From Neostapfia colusana (Eukaryota; Streptophyta; Magnoliopsida; Poales; Poaceae), in the NCBI GenBank assembly GCA_030760725.1, contig JASWHV010000004.1, forward strand, positions 55,209,136 through 55,273,135: a DNA stretch of 64,000 nt. The letters are read 5' to 3'. Under the pieces are notes generated by a model, which saw only the letters and a list, made by a program, of their open reading frames with translations, was not told the DNA's origin and did not search any database. Each line of letters opens with the position of its first letter. Position 1 is the first letter of the stretch. The translations under genes were made by a program, and so were the position numbers. Below are positions 48,931 to 61,772 of this stretch, one piece after another.

Positions 48931-50660
48931 GAAAATCTACCAGAGGGGGGTGAATGGTAGATTAAAACTTTTTATGCGGAAGCTACAAAAAACCCTTGGT
49001 AAAAAATCAATTTGATAAAGAAACTATGTGTGCAACTGTTTTCAATGTGTTCAAACGTAACTAAACTAGTGGATATTATAGAGAATAAAGTCACAAATCC
49101 ACTGCAATAAGAATCACGTGAAAACACTAAGTAGAACTTGAGTTATGGTCAAAAGACTAGACGAAGGTCAATCTGTTCTACCCGTTTTTAAAAATAGATC
49201 TGCAATGATGCGAAGAAACTCGTGTAGATCAAAAAACACAAATACAATGACCGTTAAATTTTCATGGATGATGAATAATCAAGTTGTGAAGACAACCCAA
49301 AAATAATCATGTCAATTGGATCAGTAAAACGCGAGTTATGATCGAAATACCGAAGCAACGTCGATCTGTCTAGAAACTCGCAGAGGAAAAACTTGTCTAA
49401 AACAAGTCGGACGAACAAGGCATCAAAGCTCCTCTAAACTATAAATTTTATTGATAAAAACTCAAGAGAAGCAGCCACAAGTCATGCTCTCCTCGAGCCT
49501 TGGGCCTCCTTGCTTATATAACCAACCCTAAAGCCAACCCAATTCAAACTAAGACTTCTACTCCTACTTGGATTCAAACTCTAACTTTCTAAAGCGGCTC
49601 AAGACTCTTCTATACACAGATAGAAGCAAATTTAAGACTTCCAAATACCTTAGGAACGTACTAAACAATCCTAAAACAACTCTACTTCATGCCTAACACG
49701 AAATCCTATTATAACCAACTCGAAACTTTCCATAAACGAACCATAACCGCCTCAGCCACAGGCTGAGCATAAAATCCAGTCAGTTGAACCTTTTCAACTA
49801 TATCATCACTTCCATATATTTTCATCATGCCTTGGAACAATGTAGCCATGTCCATGCACCCCTTGCATACGTGCAAACACTTTCAAAAACGTTCGCAACA
49901 CCTTCATATGCATTGTTCTTGACCCAAACATGCTGCGTGACCTCCCGATCAACTCAACCACAATTCCTCCCGAACTTTGGTTGTTGAACCTCATATTCTC
50001 CCTAAGAATAGTTTAAGGATCTCCATCACCAACCATGTCTTGACCTCAAGAAATACCTGCACATGAATAAATATCCACTTTTTTCGAGCACAAGTCCGCG
50101 ACTTGACTCACGTTAGTCCAAAAACCACAACACCTTACATAAGCACCTCACATAAGCATGTTGCAAACCATAGCAATGTATTAACCACCATAATCAGCAA
50201 ACATTCCATAAGCCAATAAGCAAGTTCAAAAAATTGCAAGTTAAAAATAGAGTGGCTGAAAATTAAACACTATAAAAACAGTTGATCTGCGATGACAGTT
50301 ACTACTGGAATGCAATGAGAAAGTTCGGACAATCCGAAGCGGGTATTTTGGCAATATTCAAAACTTTGAATGTAAATCCTCACTTTTATTCTAATTTCCA
50401 ATGTATTCACACATAGACCTCACAATCTCCCCCTTGATGAATGCATTGGCAACATTAGAATCCGAACATTGTCTCATTCACATAAAAAAGTTTTGAAAGC
50501 AAATTTCTCCCCATTTTTGAAATCAAAAATAAAATGAGGAAGAAATTAAAAAAACAAATTCTCCCCCTGAGAAGAACGTGTAAAAACTCGTGAATGTGCA
50601 ATATGTGACATATTGGCCCCCCTTTGACAATGTATTCAGCAAGGTTCAAAAGAAAATTTT
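48931..50660 (-). mobile_element. Retrotransposon-derived non-coding sequence
   Basis: TCTACCAGAGGGGGGTGAAT near 48940 and AATCTCCCCCTTGATGAATG near 50424 are the kind of sequences that flank LTRs of large copia (SIRE/Maximus-like) elements on the minus strand. No coding domain between them. Boundaries are not certain. Confidence 0.35.
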
Positions 50661-51074
50661 CAATTTATTATGAGCATAATATGACGTATACATATAAAAT
50701 AAAGTTCATCCAAGTCATACTTTCAAGAAACTTACACTATCACATCAATGAGATACATAAAATAGTGTAAGCCATGTTATAGATCAAGTGTAATTTTTTA
50801 ATTTAAGCAAGTCATGATCTCACAAACTTAACTATTTCAAAATCTGAAAGCATGACACATGTTGTTACATTTTTTATTATCTTTTAAAGCATAAGTTCAG
50901 ATCATATGACATTTGCAAGAGATTATATCGCATTAGCCTTATTCTAACCAACCAAGTGAAGCCTATGTCACTTGACAATCAGAAGCTTAAGGACATGGTT
51001 TTAGTCATACACAACTTTCTTCAAGTTCATATCTAGGTGCAATGCTAAGTCATCTAAAAAAATTGTGATGCATG
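50661..51074. other. AT-rich sequence, nothing recognised
   Basis: No ORF, repeat or domain supported. Confidence 0.5.
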
Positions 51075-52110
51075 CATATTTTCGGTACCCTACGAATCGG
51101 GTACCCCGCGTAGTGGGTAAAAAGCACTTAGGCCCCGCCTTCATATCTTAGGCGGGCCCCAGCGTAAGTCACGCGCTCTGGGCTCCGTGGGTTGTCCCAA
51201 GGTCGCAACGTGTCTTCAGCCCCTGAGCCTGAATACTGGCCGTGGGGCGGCTCGGGGGCCGACACGTGTCCAGTAGTGTTCGACCCCATTCTCCACCAAG
51301 GAGGGCTCCGACACTACCACGTGCCTGGAACCTCCGAGTTACACCCACCAGCTAGAGAGGGCTCCACAGGTGTCATGCATCCTGCAGCTCCGGGTCCGAC
51401 CTCTAGCATCACTATGGGAATATGAACAATTAGTGACGGTTGGAAACCTTTGTTAATAAAGGGAAAACAGTCATAAATAAGTTATTCACGACGGAGAAGC
51501 CTTATTCACGACGGTTTTCGGCCGTCACCGATAATTACTCGTAAATAAGATTGTTAACGACGGCTCCCATCGTAAATAAGATTATTTACGACGGCTAAAT
51601 AATCCCGTCGCAAATAAGCTCTCCCGACTGACACGTGGCTTGGGGGATTTATTCACGACGGACTGATCTTGGTCGTCGTGGATAGACCCATTATTTACGA
51701 CGGCCAACACCAGCCGTCGTAAATACTAGTGGCTTATTTACGACGGCTGATGGTGGCCATCGTAAATAGTAATAGCTTATTTACGACGGCTAGCACCAGG
51801 AAACCGTCGTAAATAAGTTTGGTAATTTTTTTAAAAAAATTAGAAAATATTGCCCTGGCTCACACAGGCAGTCAACCGTCGTGAATAATGTGCTTATTTA
51901 CGATGGCCGTTAAACACCATCGTGAACATTTTAATTAACAACGGCAACATCGTTAATAACTTTGGCCGTCGTAAATTTGTCTTTTTCCTGTAGTGCATGG
52001 AGGCCTTCAGTGCTTCCATGTGGGCACCAACGGTGTACCTTCCCCTTGGGGAAGGCTTCGGATGTGCCACGTGCGAGGGCCTCACAGCCTCGACGAGCCC
52101 GGATCACGCT
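51075..52110. repeat. GC-rich LTR-like sequence split by a CACTA element
   Basis: CGGTACCCTACGAATCGGGT, then CCACGTGCC-type blocks recall the gypsy-1 LTR (GGTACCC, CACGTG) but are diverged. The text continues across the CACTA insertion (CTCTAGCAT then GGAGGCCTTC). Confidence 0.4.
51410..51995. mobile_element. CACTA-type non-autonomous element (586 bp), TSD CAT
   Basis: Begins CACTATGGGAA, ends TTCCTGTAGTG, flanked by CAT on both sides (51407-51409, 51996-51998). Inside are many subterminal repeats TTATTTACGACGGC and the inverse GCCGTCGTAAATAA, the typical CACTA arrangement. No transposase. Confidence 0.93.
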
Positions 52111-54319
52111 GAGAGGTGCTGCGTTGCACAACACCGGATAACACACATAAAAGTACAAAGCAGAAGCAAAGTTTTATTACATAAAAGAGTTTATAAAAAT
52201 GTTTACAAGAAAATATGTTCAGTCCGCACTTACGGGCATAGACTAAGCACAGAGTTCATGTTCAACCCGTGAACGTGTTCCCTCTAGCACGCACACACAC
52301 TAACACGGCGGCGTGCACGACTCCCATTCTACGGGGTTGCCCTCTTGGGGGTTCGTCTCCTCCTCGAGAGCCTCCTCCTCATAACACCCCGCAAAAGCTT
52401 CAAACACAAGCAGTGAGCAAGATGGCTCAGCAAGACTCACCCGTCTTTCCTATACATGGAACTTCTACATGCTGGATTACAGTGTAAATGGAAATGTAAG
52501 TTGCAAAGGACACGCCTAAATAGTTGAACCTTACTTTCAAGTTTTAGCAGCAAGTTGTAGAGAACTTGACGCTAAAACACATAAGAGAGCCACAATCAAA
52601 CAAGAAATGCATTTCTCTCATGTGCTTTGACCAAGGTTGAAATGAACTTTAATTTGCTCTAAACTACAAGTCATTAACAATCATGGTATAACTTTCAATC
52701 AGCAACTTTTACATGACTCTAGCCTATTCTTTCTACGTCATGGTGAACAAGTGGTACTCACTGACCACGAGGGACGGCGATTATAATCGATTTACACCTG
52801 CAGGGTTACCCGAATAACCCGTCACGTACGCCCATACTCGATGTCGCCTACAACAACCATCACGGACGTCGTACGTAACCACCTTTCATCTGTCAGCCAA
52901 ATGTTGAACTGGTCCTATTGTCCCGAGCAAGAGGTCTCTCCGCGCACATCCGCAGTGCCACCAGCCTATTTACACCTCAATCTTTCAACCTACCCTCTGG
53001 ACGACAAGCAATGACTCAACATCCAGCTACCCAAATTACATCGGTTTTCCGGTTCCCATATATTTGGTAGGTCTTCGGTACTGTTCTAGCTTGTCCAACA
53101 GGCCCGCACACGGCTCGGTCCTCAATCGACACAAGCAGAGCTATGGCACATAGACCCCCAACGTCCTACTGCCCTTAGTCTCCGCTCAGTCTCATTTTTC
53201 TTGCCATGTGTTCCATTTGCTATCTCTAACCGAGTGGTGTACCTCTAGCCTATTCTCGCGAGCAGTTCCAACTACTCGACTTGTACCAAATCCTACACTA
53301 TCTTAGCATTGCAGTAGCTAATCGAGGTTTAAAAACCTAAACCTAAAACTAGGGTTTTCTTGGCTATGAAGTTGGGTTTTCAAACAAGACTCTAATGCAT
53401 AAGTAAGGTGGATACTTAAAGTAAGTTCTCAAAAGAATAAAATTTATAAAATGGCTAATGCGAACCGGAGCTTTCCTTACTGCTGTTGGTTGTAGGCTAG
53501 CTGTTCCTCCGGAGTTATGAAGTCTAAAACTTCTGTCTCCTCCTCAACCTTAGCGATTACATGAGATAAACATATGTATATATCAATTTGAATGCATTTA
53601 AATTTAAAGTTGAATTTGTTATGACTATAAGTACTGCTAGACAGACCCAATGACTCTGAAATTTTTACTCTGGTTTGGATACAACCTAAATAGAGACCTA
53701 GCCAAATTTCATTTCCAACAAAGCTCATTTGAGCCCTCCACAAATAATTGTGTATTTGGCCTTAATTGGAGCTCTTAGGGTGCTCTATGGATTTTTATGG
53801 AGCAAGCCATGACTTTATGGAAACTAGATTTTCAAAGGGTTCTAATGGAAGTGGTTTCACCTAATTTGAAGATTCCTAGCCAAAGATATGAGCTAAACAA
53901 GTTGAGAGAAAATCTGAAAATGTTTCTGGATATTTTTCATTTTCTCTGGAACAGTTTCATTAATCACACTATTAGATGGACAAATAAGCTCAAATGGTTC
54001 TGAAATTTTTATGGTAGCTCAGGTATATTATAAGAAACATCCAGGCCAAATTTCAGATTTTTTCATCAAAGCGTTCTCCAGTTAAAATTCTAAACAGTTT
54101 AAACTTTGAAGAATTAATTCTAGAGAAATAAAAGATTTCATAAAGTGAAACTTGATTTTTTGCAAAATTCAGAGAGCTGAATCCAACAAAATTTGGTTTA
54201 CTCTATTCGGAGTTTTCTAGCCAAAGTTATGAGGGTTTGAAGTTTGAATTAGAAACTGAGAATCGGGGAAAAGTTTAAATGGCTGATAACCAGGCCCACC
54301 GCACAACGTCGTCTTCAAC
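52111..54319 (-). repeat. Left inverted arm of retrotransposon-derived DNA
   Basis: Non-coding, homologous in reverse orientation to about 58095-60228. Matching landmarks are GGTGGGCC, CATAACTTT, a GTTGAGGA coding-like tail (53470-53560), the TTGAGGACCGAGCC block (53122), and GGGTTACCCG/TTATCCGGGT. Distances from the centre agree (about 745 versus 740 and 1490 versus 1475 nt). Confidence 0.6.
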
Positions 54320-54324
54320 TTCCC

Positions 54325-57300
54325 TGTAACACCCCAAAACCTACTAAAGAGGGAAATTTAAAATGACGTATTGCATGTGGTGCAGAAATTTAAATTCAAA
54401 CTGGAATTCAAATTCAAATTAAAACAGGAAAGAAAAGGAAAAAAGAAAAAGAAAAACCCCAACCGGCCAGTGGGCCGAAACCCACCAGCCGGCCCAATCC
54501 CCGAGCCAGCCCGAGCCCGCGCCCCCCTCTCTCCGTCTCGCTGACACGCGGGGCCCGCGTGTCATCCCTCTCCCCGCGCGCCCCCAACGGCCCCGGACTC
54601 TTCTCTCGCGCCCGATCGCAACCGACCTCCGGAAAACCGCGCCCCAGCCCGATCTTCGGCCCCGGGCGATGCTACTTAACCAAATCGACCCGCCGCCGCC
54701 TCCCCTCGTGCAATTCATGCAAGGAAAACTCGCCGAATTCCCCAGCGCCGCTCCACCCTTCTCTCCGGTGAGAACCGAAACTTTTATCACCGTTTTCCTT
54801 CGATCCTTGCTCGGACTTCCTGATCTAACGCGCTGATCATGTTCCACCACCTCCGGGGAGTCATGCAGGTGAAGAAAACCCGGTGTTTTGCGCTCTGGAC
54901 GCAGCTCCGGCGAGCACCGCCGCGTTTCATCTCGGACCTCGCCGCCGACCACCTTCCAGGGCCTCCAAGCTCGAGAAAAACCCCGAGGTGAGATCCCCGA
55001 CCTCCCCTCTACCGTTCTATGCCAAGAAATCCAAGTTTTAGGAAGTATAGATGAAAACCCGAAGATCTCCGGCAAGATCGCCGCCTCCCGCCGCCGCGCG
55101 CCGCTGGGCAGCGCCGCCCGCACACGGCAAGGGTGACGTGGCCCCTTGAGGGTCGTCTATTTTAAATCGCACGGTAGAAATAAAACCCACGCGTACCGCT
55201 TCGGCAATCTAATCTGAGCCGTCCGTTTTAAATCCAACGGCCTAGATCAGCCCCGCATTATAAAGGCCGGGACTCTTACGCGCTACCCCTTGGGGATCTC
55301 GGAAAACATGAGCTAGCCCCGGAAACTTCTGATCTAGCCCCTGGAACTTCATAAATTCGTGTAAATTCATTTAAAAATCAGGTTTAGCCCCTGGACTTAA
55401 TAAAAATTAGGAAAACCCCTCTGTTATGTGTAGTTGGACCCCTGGAAATTTATGAAATCATAAATTTCACCCTGCAGTAGGGTGGATTTACCTTTTTGAC
55501 CCTATATGATATTAAATTAAGAAATTTGAATATGTGACTAGGATTTAAATTTAAAAGGTAAGGCGAATACATGCGCAAATTCAAATTTAAACTCTCCTAG
55601 CACTTAAAAAATTTTAGAATGAGTTAAAAATAGATTTTAGGCTAAAATGAAATTTGCCTAAGTGTTGTTCATATTTATTAGTTCTAGAAACACATTTTTA
55701 AGCTAGGAAATAATTTTGAAAACTGATAAAATTAAATTTAAATTAGTTCACATTGGAGGAGAAGTTCAAAAATATATTATTTAATATTTTAGATCGGAAC
55801 CTATTTTGTTTAGATGATATGTCCTACTATTTAATATTAAAACTCACTTTTAGGCATAGAAAATAAACCTGAAAAATATAGGAAAATAGGTATGCATAAT
55901 TTGAAAATGATAAATGAAGTCTCCAAATCCAAAAACTTCAGTTTAGGATTTGGCAGAAGATCTGAAAACCTATTTGGAGTAGGAAATTACCTTTCATGCA
56001 AACTTTGTGACTAAGAAGTGTATTAATTAAATATAAGAATTTGTTCAAAATAGAAATTTCATATATAGTGTGCAAATAAAAATCTGAATACAAAAGTTAG
56101 AAATCATATACATATGTTTAAAAGTGCATGTATGCCAAAAATCAACACATCTAGGGTAACCACAACACTTAGAAATGTGAATGACTCCCATATGTATGTA
56201 TGTGTGGTTTGCATGAGTGAAAGTGTGAACTATGTCTTATGGATTGTTGTTTTCTTTTGCTATGTGTATTGGCATGAGTAGAACCTGCCCCAGAGCAAGT
56301 TCTCCTCTTCCAAGACCAAGACTTTCCAATCCCAGAGTAGCAGAAAGAAGGCAAGTGTCCTTGACCACTTTGATCCTATGCTAGGATGTGTAGATAGAAT
56401 TATTTACATTGTCAATTAAAATATGAAACCCATGCTAGGAAGTTTTCCTAGAATTGCATTATCTTGTTTCCTTGTAGCTTGGGTTGGGATTTATTTTATT
56501 ATGTCATTCATTCATATTACTATGATTAGCCATGCTTAGAATGGGATAAGTGGGATATGAGATCATCAACTTGTTTACTTTACTCTTGAATGAGACATTA
56601 TGAGTTATGTAGAGGTAGGGATCGAGGCAAGTTGGATGATTTGGTTGGTGTTGGGTGCACGAGACATGGGTTTGTGTTTAGTACTTGCCTGGATCCTAAG
56701 GACCGGTTCATGGAGCATGTAACCTGGCTTTACCGTGCCAACCACATGCTGAGATGGGGCAGCTTGGCCAATTAATTAGGTGTATCCCCGGCGTAGTATG
56801 GGTGTGTTGGATGGTGCGGGGAATAGGTGTCAGCTGGACTACCATATGAACCGCAAGGCTCAAGAGGGGGCCACTGCAGCGGGGTTGGAGCCTCTTGTAT
56901 GCTGTTAGGGGTGAAACCTCAGTGGGCCCATGCTCGTCGGGAATCCCTTTGTAAAGTATTCGTGGTGATCTCCTGGCTACACACCTGGGAAGTGTGAATG
57001 TAGTTCGCGGCCACTGGCATAATGGAGGTTCTTTTAGTCCACCCGACAACGGGGGATGAAATCACTACATGTGGGTACAGTGGTGCAAACTCTGCAAAGT
57101 CAAAACTGTCATGACAGCCGTGCTCACGGTCAAGAGCGTCTTGGACTTATTCATGATTAGAGGATGATGAATTTGGAAGTTGAGGATGTTAAGCGAGGAG
57201 CTTAACATTGGTAATGATGTTATGGTTACTTGATTTTGATGATGGGTCGGGAGATTGGGACCATTTCACCTGTGTAGTAATGTAGGTGCTTAATAAGCTA

Positions 57301-57751
57301 AGGTGATAGGTATTAATTGTGTAGTGCTTTAACCATGAGTTGAACCTCTCCTTGCTCTAGCCATGCATGACATAACTTTCCCATACTTGCTGAGTACCAA
57401 CGGTACTCAAACTTTCTTTTCTGTTTGTTTATATTGCTGCTCAGGTCAAGAGAATGATGTGGTGTTTAATGACCAAGACTTTGGTCCTGAGGAAGGATTC
57501 TAGGTTCACGGAGTCCACCGGGCAACGCCCGTGACGGAGCCCACAAGATTTATATTCCGCTGCTGCTTTATTTCCATGTTATGAACATTTTATCGTCCAT
57601 CGAGGCGTATGCTATGTAAGACTTATTTATATTCGATCACTTGGCTTGTAATAAATGATGCTTCACTATTTGTCATCACATGTATGAGAGAATGATCCTG
57701 GCATACATGTGATATCCACTCGGTTGTTCTTCGGAGAAACCGGGTATGACA
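54325..57751 (+). mobile_element. Solo LTR of a long-LTR gypsy element, 3.4 kb, TSD TTCCC
   Basis: TGTAACACCCCAAAAC start, CGGGTATGACA end, exact TTCCC duplication (54320-54324, 57752-57756), and no internal coding region. The first kilobase is GC-rich and exon-like (short open frames 54419-55136); the rest is AT-rich. Typical of TAT/Athila- or Retand-type long LTRs. The ORFs in the GC-rich part have no recognised domain. Confidence 0.85.
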
Positions 57752-57756
57752 TTCCC

Positions 57757-58094
57757 GTCGGCGCCCGAGCGCGCGCCGAACAGAGGCCGTGGATTAACAT
57801 ACACTTAGAAGTTTTATTTCTGGACTATCCAGAAATAATAAGTGAGACTCGTGCATTTCTGGTTGCAGATGCACGACTCAGGGGACAGTGTCTAAAACAA
57901 CGCAGTGGTGGGTTAACCACGACAACGCAGTGCGCCGCCGCGGCAGGCGTGGGCAGCGCGAGGTAGACGAAGGAGGGCCAAGTCCCACCGGTCAGCCTCT
58001 GTATCCGCACGGGGATCGGCCTGTGGCACCGGATCGGGTGCGTCTGTGCGGGAAATAACCCTGTGGCCTCGGTGTTGCTGTCATCTGAGTGGAT
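57757..58094. other. Spacer between inverted arms
   Basis: About 340 bp, GC-rich, with a perfect hairpin TTATTTCTGG/CCAGAAATAA (57814-57838). No coding domain recognised. Confidence 0.5.
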
Positions 58095-60228
58095 AGCGCC
58101 ACGGGTGGGACCCATAGCCAGAATTTAAACATTTTTTCATTTTTCAGATTTAGTGCAAACTTCAAATGACCATAACTTTCAGTAGGAAGGTTCAAAATTT
58201 GTGAAACAAATTTTGCTGGATTCCTCTCAATCAGTAAATTGATCTGAAGATCTCTGGAAATTTCTCCAAAATTCATCAAAGTTAAATTTTTGGAAATTAA
58301 TTCCAGAAGACCCCTGTTATGGAATGTCTTCAAATTTGGCCAGAAGATTCCTCATGATATTAGTGATCTTCTGTAAAAATTTAAGCTTCATTCGAGTTCA
58401 TTTGGTAGGCCAAATTGCCATCCAAAGTTCAACCTTTATTTGGAAATTCAAATTTTAAACAAAAACTTTTCAGAACTCCTATCCAACTTCAAAAATTCAT
58501 ATCTCTCTATCGGTAGCTCCAAAAATGGTGAAACTAATTTTGTTAGAACCATGGGGACTTACCCTAATCAGATCTTCCACTGTTAGTCATGTCAAAACTC
58601 CAGATTTGGGCTCAAAATTCAGACAATCCTTGTACTTGTGGGAATTTTGGAAACCACAAGGTTCAATGAAATTTCTCCAAATTTGGCTCAGATCATCCTT
58701 AGAGAGTCTAGTAACCACTGGAAAAATTCCAAAGCCAATTAAGGATCCTAAATAGCAGTAGCTATGAATAGAAGTTTAAATCTTATAATTCTTTCACACT
58801 TATACATATATTTTGCTACATTTCATATAGTGACCGAAGTTGAGGACGCACCAGAGCCGTTGGACGTCCTCCCACCAGACATTGACTTTTCGTTTAACTC
58901 GTAACCAGGCAAGCCCCGGTTTGCATTTAAGTACTTTTACAAATTCTACATTTGTATCACTTATGTTTAGGGTGAATTGCTTGCATTAGAGTTAGGGTGA
59001 TTGAAACCCCACTTGCATAACCTTTAAATCCTATGGAGGGTTGGGTAGTTTACAAACCCAACGAGTAGAGAATGCCATGCTAATATTCTTAGGATCTCGG
59101 TAGAAGTCGAGTGGTTGGAATCTACTCGCGAGATAAGACTTTATCATACGGTATGGAAAGAGGTAGATAATGGCTTAAGATTGTTAAGCTGAGACCCAGC
59201 AGTGGGATAGGATGTAGTGAGCGGAGGTCTCACGTGCGTAGCCCTGTTTGTGTCGATTGAGGACCGAGCCATGTGCGGCCCTGCTGGACAAGTATCGAAC
59301 AGTACCAGATGCATACTGGCATATGAGAACCAGGAAACCGATGTAATTGGTTAACCTGGGTGTAGAGGCTTACCCAACCATTTTATAGGAGTGGGTTGAG
59401 GGTAGCAAGGTGTAAATCTACCGGTGGGCATAGACATGCTCCACGCGGGGACCTCTTGCCTGTTACGGATGGACCGGTTCGGCATTTGGGTTGCCTTTGA
59501 AAGGTTGTTGCATACAACAGAGTAGGAAGGTGTGAAGCACCACACTTATGAAAGTGGGTGTATGTGACGTGTTATCCGGGTGTCTCCTGATTGCAATCAC
59601 CGTCCCTCGCGGTTATTTGAGTACCCCTTGTTCACTGCGCTGTGACGTAGTAAAAGTGGAATAAGCCAACTGAATATTCTGTATTGAACTATTAATGTCT
59701 TGAAACCTTGTATGCTGTAGTTGTAGAGCTAATTAAGTTTATTTTCCACTTTGGGCATCACCACATCGGAGGAAAGCGTTTCTTGCTTGATTGTGGACTT
59801 CCGATGTGAGGGCTTCCTAAGGCACATGAAATTGTTGCTATAAAACTGAAAGTAAGGATCAACATGTAGACGTGTCTTTATTGTAAAGTCCTTTTCCTAT
59901 ATTACACATCCCTGCATGTAGAGTTCCATGATTAGGGTTGTCGGTTAAGCCTTGTTGAGCCATCGTGCCCACGGTTGCAATATTTGAGCTGTGTGCAGGT
60001 GAGAGTTATGAGGAAGGTTCCGAGGACGAGGCGATGCCCCCGTCGGGGTACACGGCCGAGCTGGAGCCCTGCACGCCGTCGTGATCTCATGTTCCATGTT
60101 GCTAGTATGTAGCGTCCCTGGGCTGGACGGCTACACTTTTGCTTAGTTAGGATGAGAGAGTAGTTATAAAGAATACTTCCGCTGTATAATTATGTTTTGT
60201 AAAGACTTCCGCTGTATTTTTATATCAA
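58095..60228 (+). repeat. Right inverted arm of retrotransposon-derived DNA
   Basis: Homologous in reverse orientation to 52111-54319. Ends with TTCCGCTGTAT repeats and an A/T-rich tail typical of plant LTR 3' portions. Contains short coding-like tails (GAAGTTGAGGACGCACC near 58837; GAGGACGAGGCGATGCC near 60021) but no complete ORF. Confidence 0.6.
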
Positions 60229-61225
60229 ATAAAAGTTCGTATGTTGTTCATAATTTTTTCTTGTGTGCTGTTGGGTGCCGCATCGCACGACACCACCCTC
60301 TGCAATCCCGCAGTGGGTGAACCACGGGGTGGTCCCCACATCACCCTCCCCCTCTTGAATTGGAGTCGTCCTCGATTCAAGCTCATCTTCCTCACCCAAG
60401 TATGGTTTCAAATATGAAATGTTAAATGTGGTACTAAGCCCAAACTCGGGAGGCAACTCAAGTTTATATGCATATTCATTTATCTTTTCAAGAACCATAA
60501 AGGTCCAGAAGCACGTACGTGGCATGAGCTTGGACTTTCTAAAATCCGGGAACCTATCTTTTCTCAAATGAACCCACACCAAATCACCGGGTTCCAATTT
60601 TACCTCCTTCCTACCTTTACTACCAGCAATGTGATACTTTTCATTCATTTTTTCAATTTGCAACTTAGTAGCTTCATGCAACTTAAGAATAAATTCAGAA
60701 TGTTGTGTAGCATCTAAGTTCATAATTTCAGAATGTGGTAAAGGTAGCAAATCAATTGGAGCACGAGGATTGAAACCATATACTACCATAAATGGACTTA
60801 ACTTGGTTGTGGAGTGAAAAGACCAGTTATAAGCAAACTTAATTTGTGACAAACACTCCTCCCACAACCTCAAATTACCTTTCAAAACAGCCCGCAACAT
60901 AGTAGATATCGTATGATTAACTACCTCCGTTTGCCCATCAGTTTTTGGATGACAAGTAGTAGAAAACAGTAACTTTGTTCCCAATTTATACCATAAAGTT
61001 CTCCAAAAGTGGCTCAAAAACTTAGCATCCCTATCAGAAACAATAGTATCGGGAACACCATGCAAACTCAGAACCTCATTAAAGAACAAATTAGCAACAT
61101 GTGAAGCATTATCGGTCTTGTGGCAGGGTAATAAATGTGCCATTTTAGAAAAACGATCAACAACCACAAAGATATTATCCCTCCCCCTCTTTGTTCTAGG
61201 CAATACTAAAACAAAGCCCATTGAA
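60229..61225 (-). pseudogene. gypsy-2 integrase
   Basis: Core begins ISMGFVLVLPRTKRGRDNIF, where relatives read ISMDFVLGLP, so the first catalytic Asp is Gly. The second Asp (TIVSDRDAKF) and Glu (TDGQTEVVN) are present. The C-terminal part has LEPGDLVWVHLRKDRFP and FNISYLKPY, with ELESRT; no chromodomain is seen. Confidence 0.88.
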
Positions 61226-61772
61226 ATATCCTCCCAAGTGCACTAGGAATAGGAAGAGGCATATAAAGACCATGTGGGTGAAGTCGAGACTTAGCTTTGT
61301 TGCATGTCGTACAACGTGAAACGTAGTGCTCCACATCACGCCTCATTCGTGGCCAAAAGAAGTGAGCAGCCAGCACATCCTCAGTCTTTTTAACACTAAA
61401 ATGCCCCATCAAACCACCTCCATGCACTTCCTGCAACAACAAAAGACGAACGGAGCTAGCTAGAACACACAGCTTGTTAGCACGGTAGAGAAAGCCTTCA
61501 CACAGCAAGAATTTTTGCCACATTCTTCCCTCTCTACAATTGTCAAAAGCATCTTTGAAGTCAAAATCAGTAGCATATAATCTCTTTATGGTTTCCAAAC
61601 TAAAGATTTTATGAGAAAGTTGGGACAACATGGTATAACGTCTAGATAAAGCATCGGCAATCACATTGTCTTTCCCTTTCTTATGTTTAATGATGTAAGG
61701 AAATGACTCTATGAACTCAATCCATTTAGAATGACGTTTGTTCAGATTAGCTTGACCTTTAAGATACTTCAA
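61206..61772 (-). pseudogene. gypsy-2 RNase H tail and integrase zinc finger
   Basis: KWIEFIESFPYIIKHKKGKD and NVIADALSRR close RNase H. EVHGGGLMGHFSVKKTEDVL and CTTCNKAKSR make the H-H-C-C finger. One frameshift at about 61222 separates it from the core and one at about 61770 from RT. Confidence 0.88.

Noticed and set aside
54419..55136. 234-codon minus-strand frame and smaller plus-strand frames in the GC-rich head of the solo LTR
   Set aside because: Composition-driven; no motif or homology recognised and it lies within a defined LTR.
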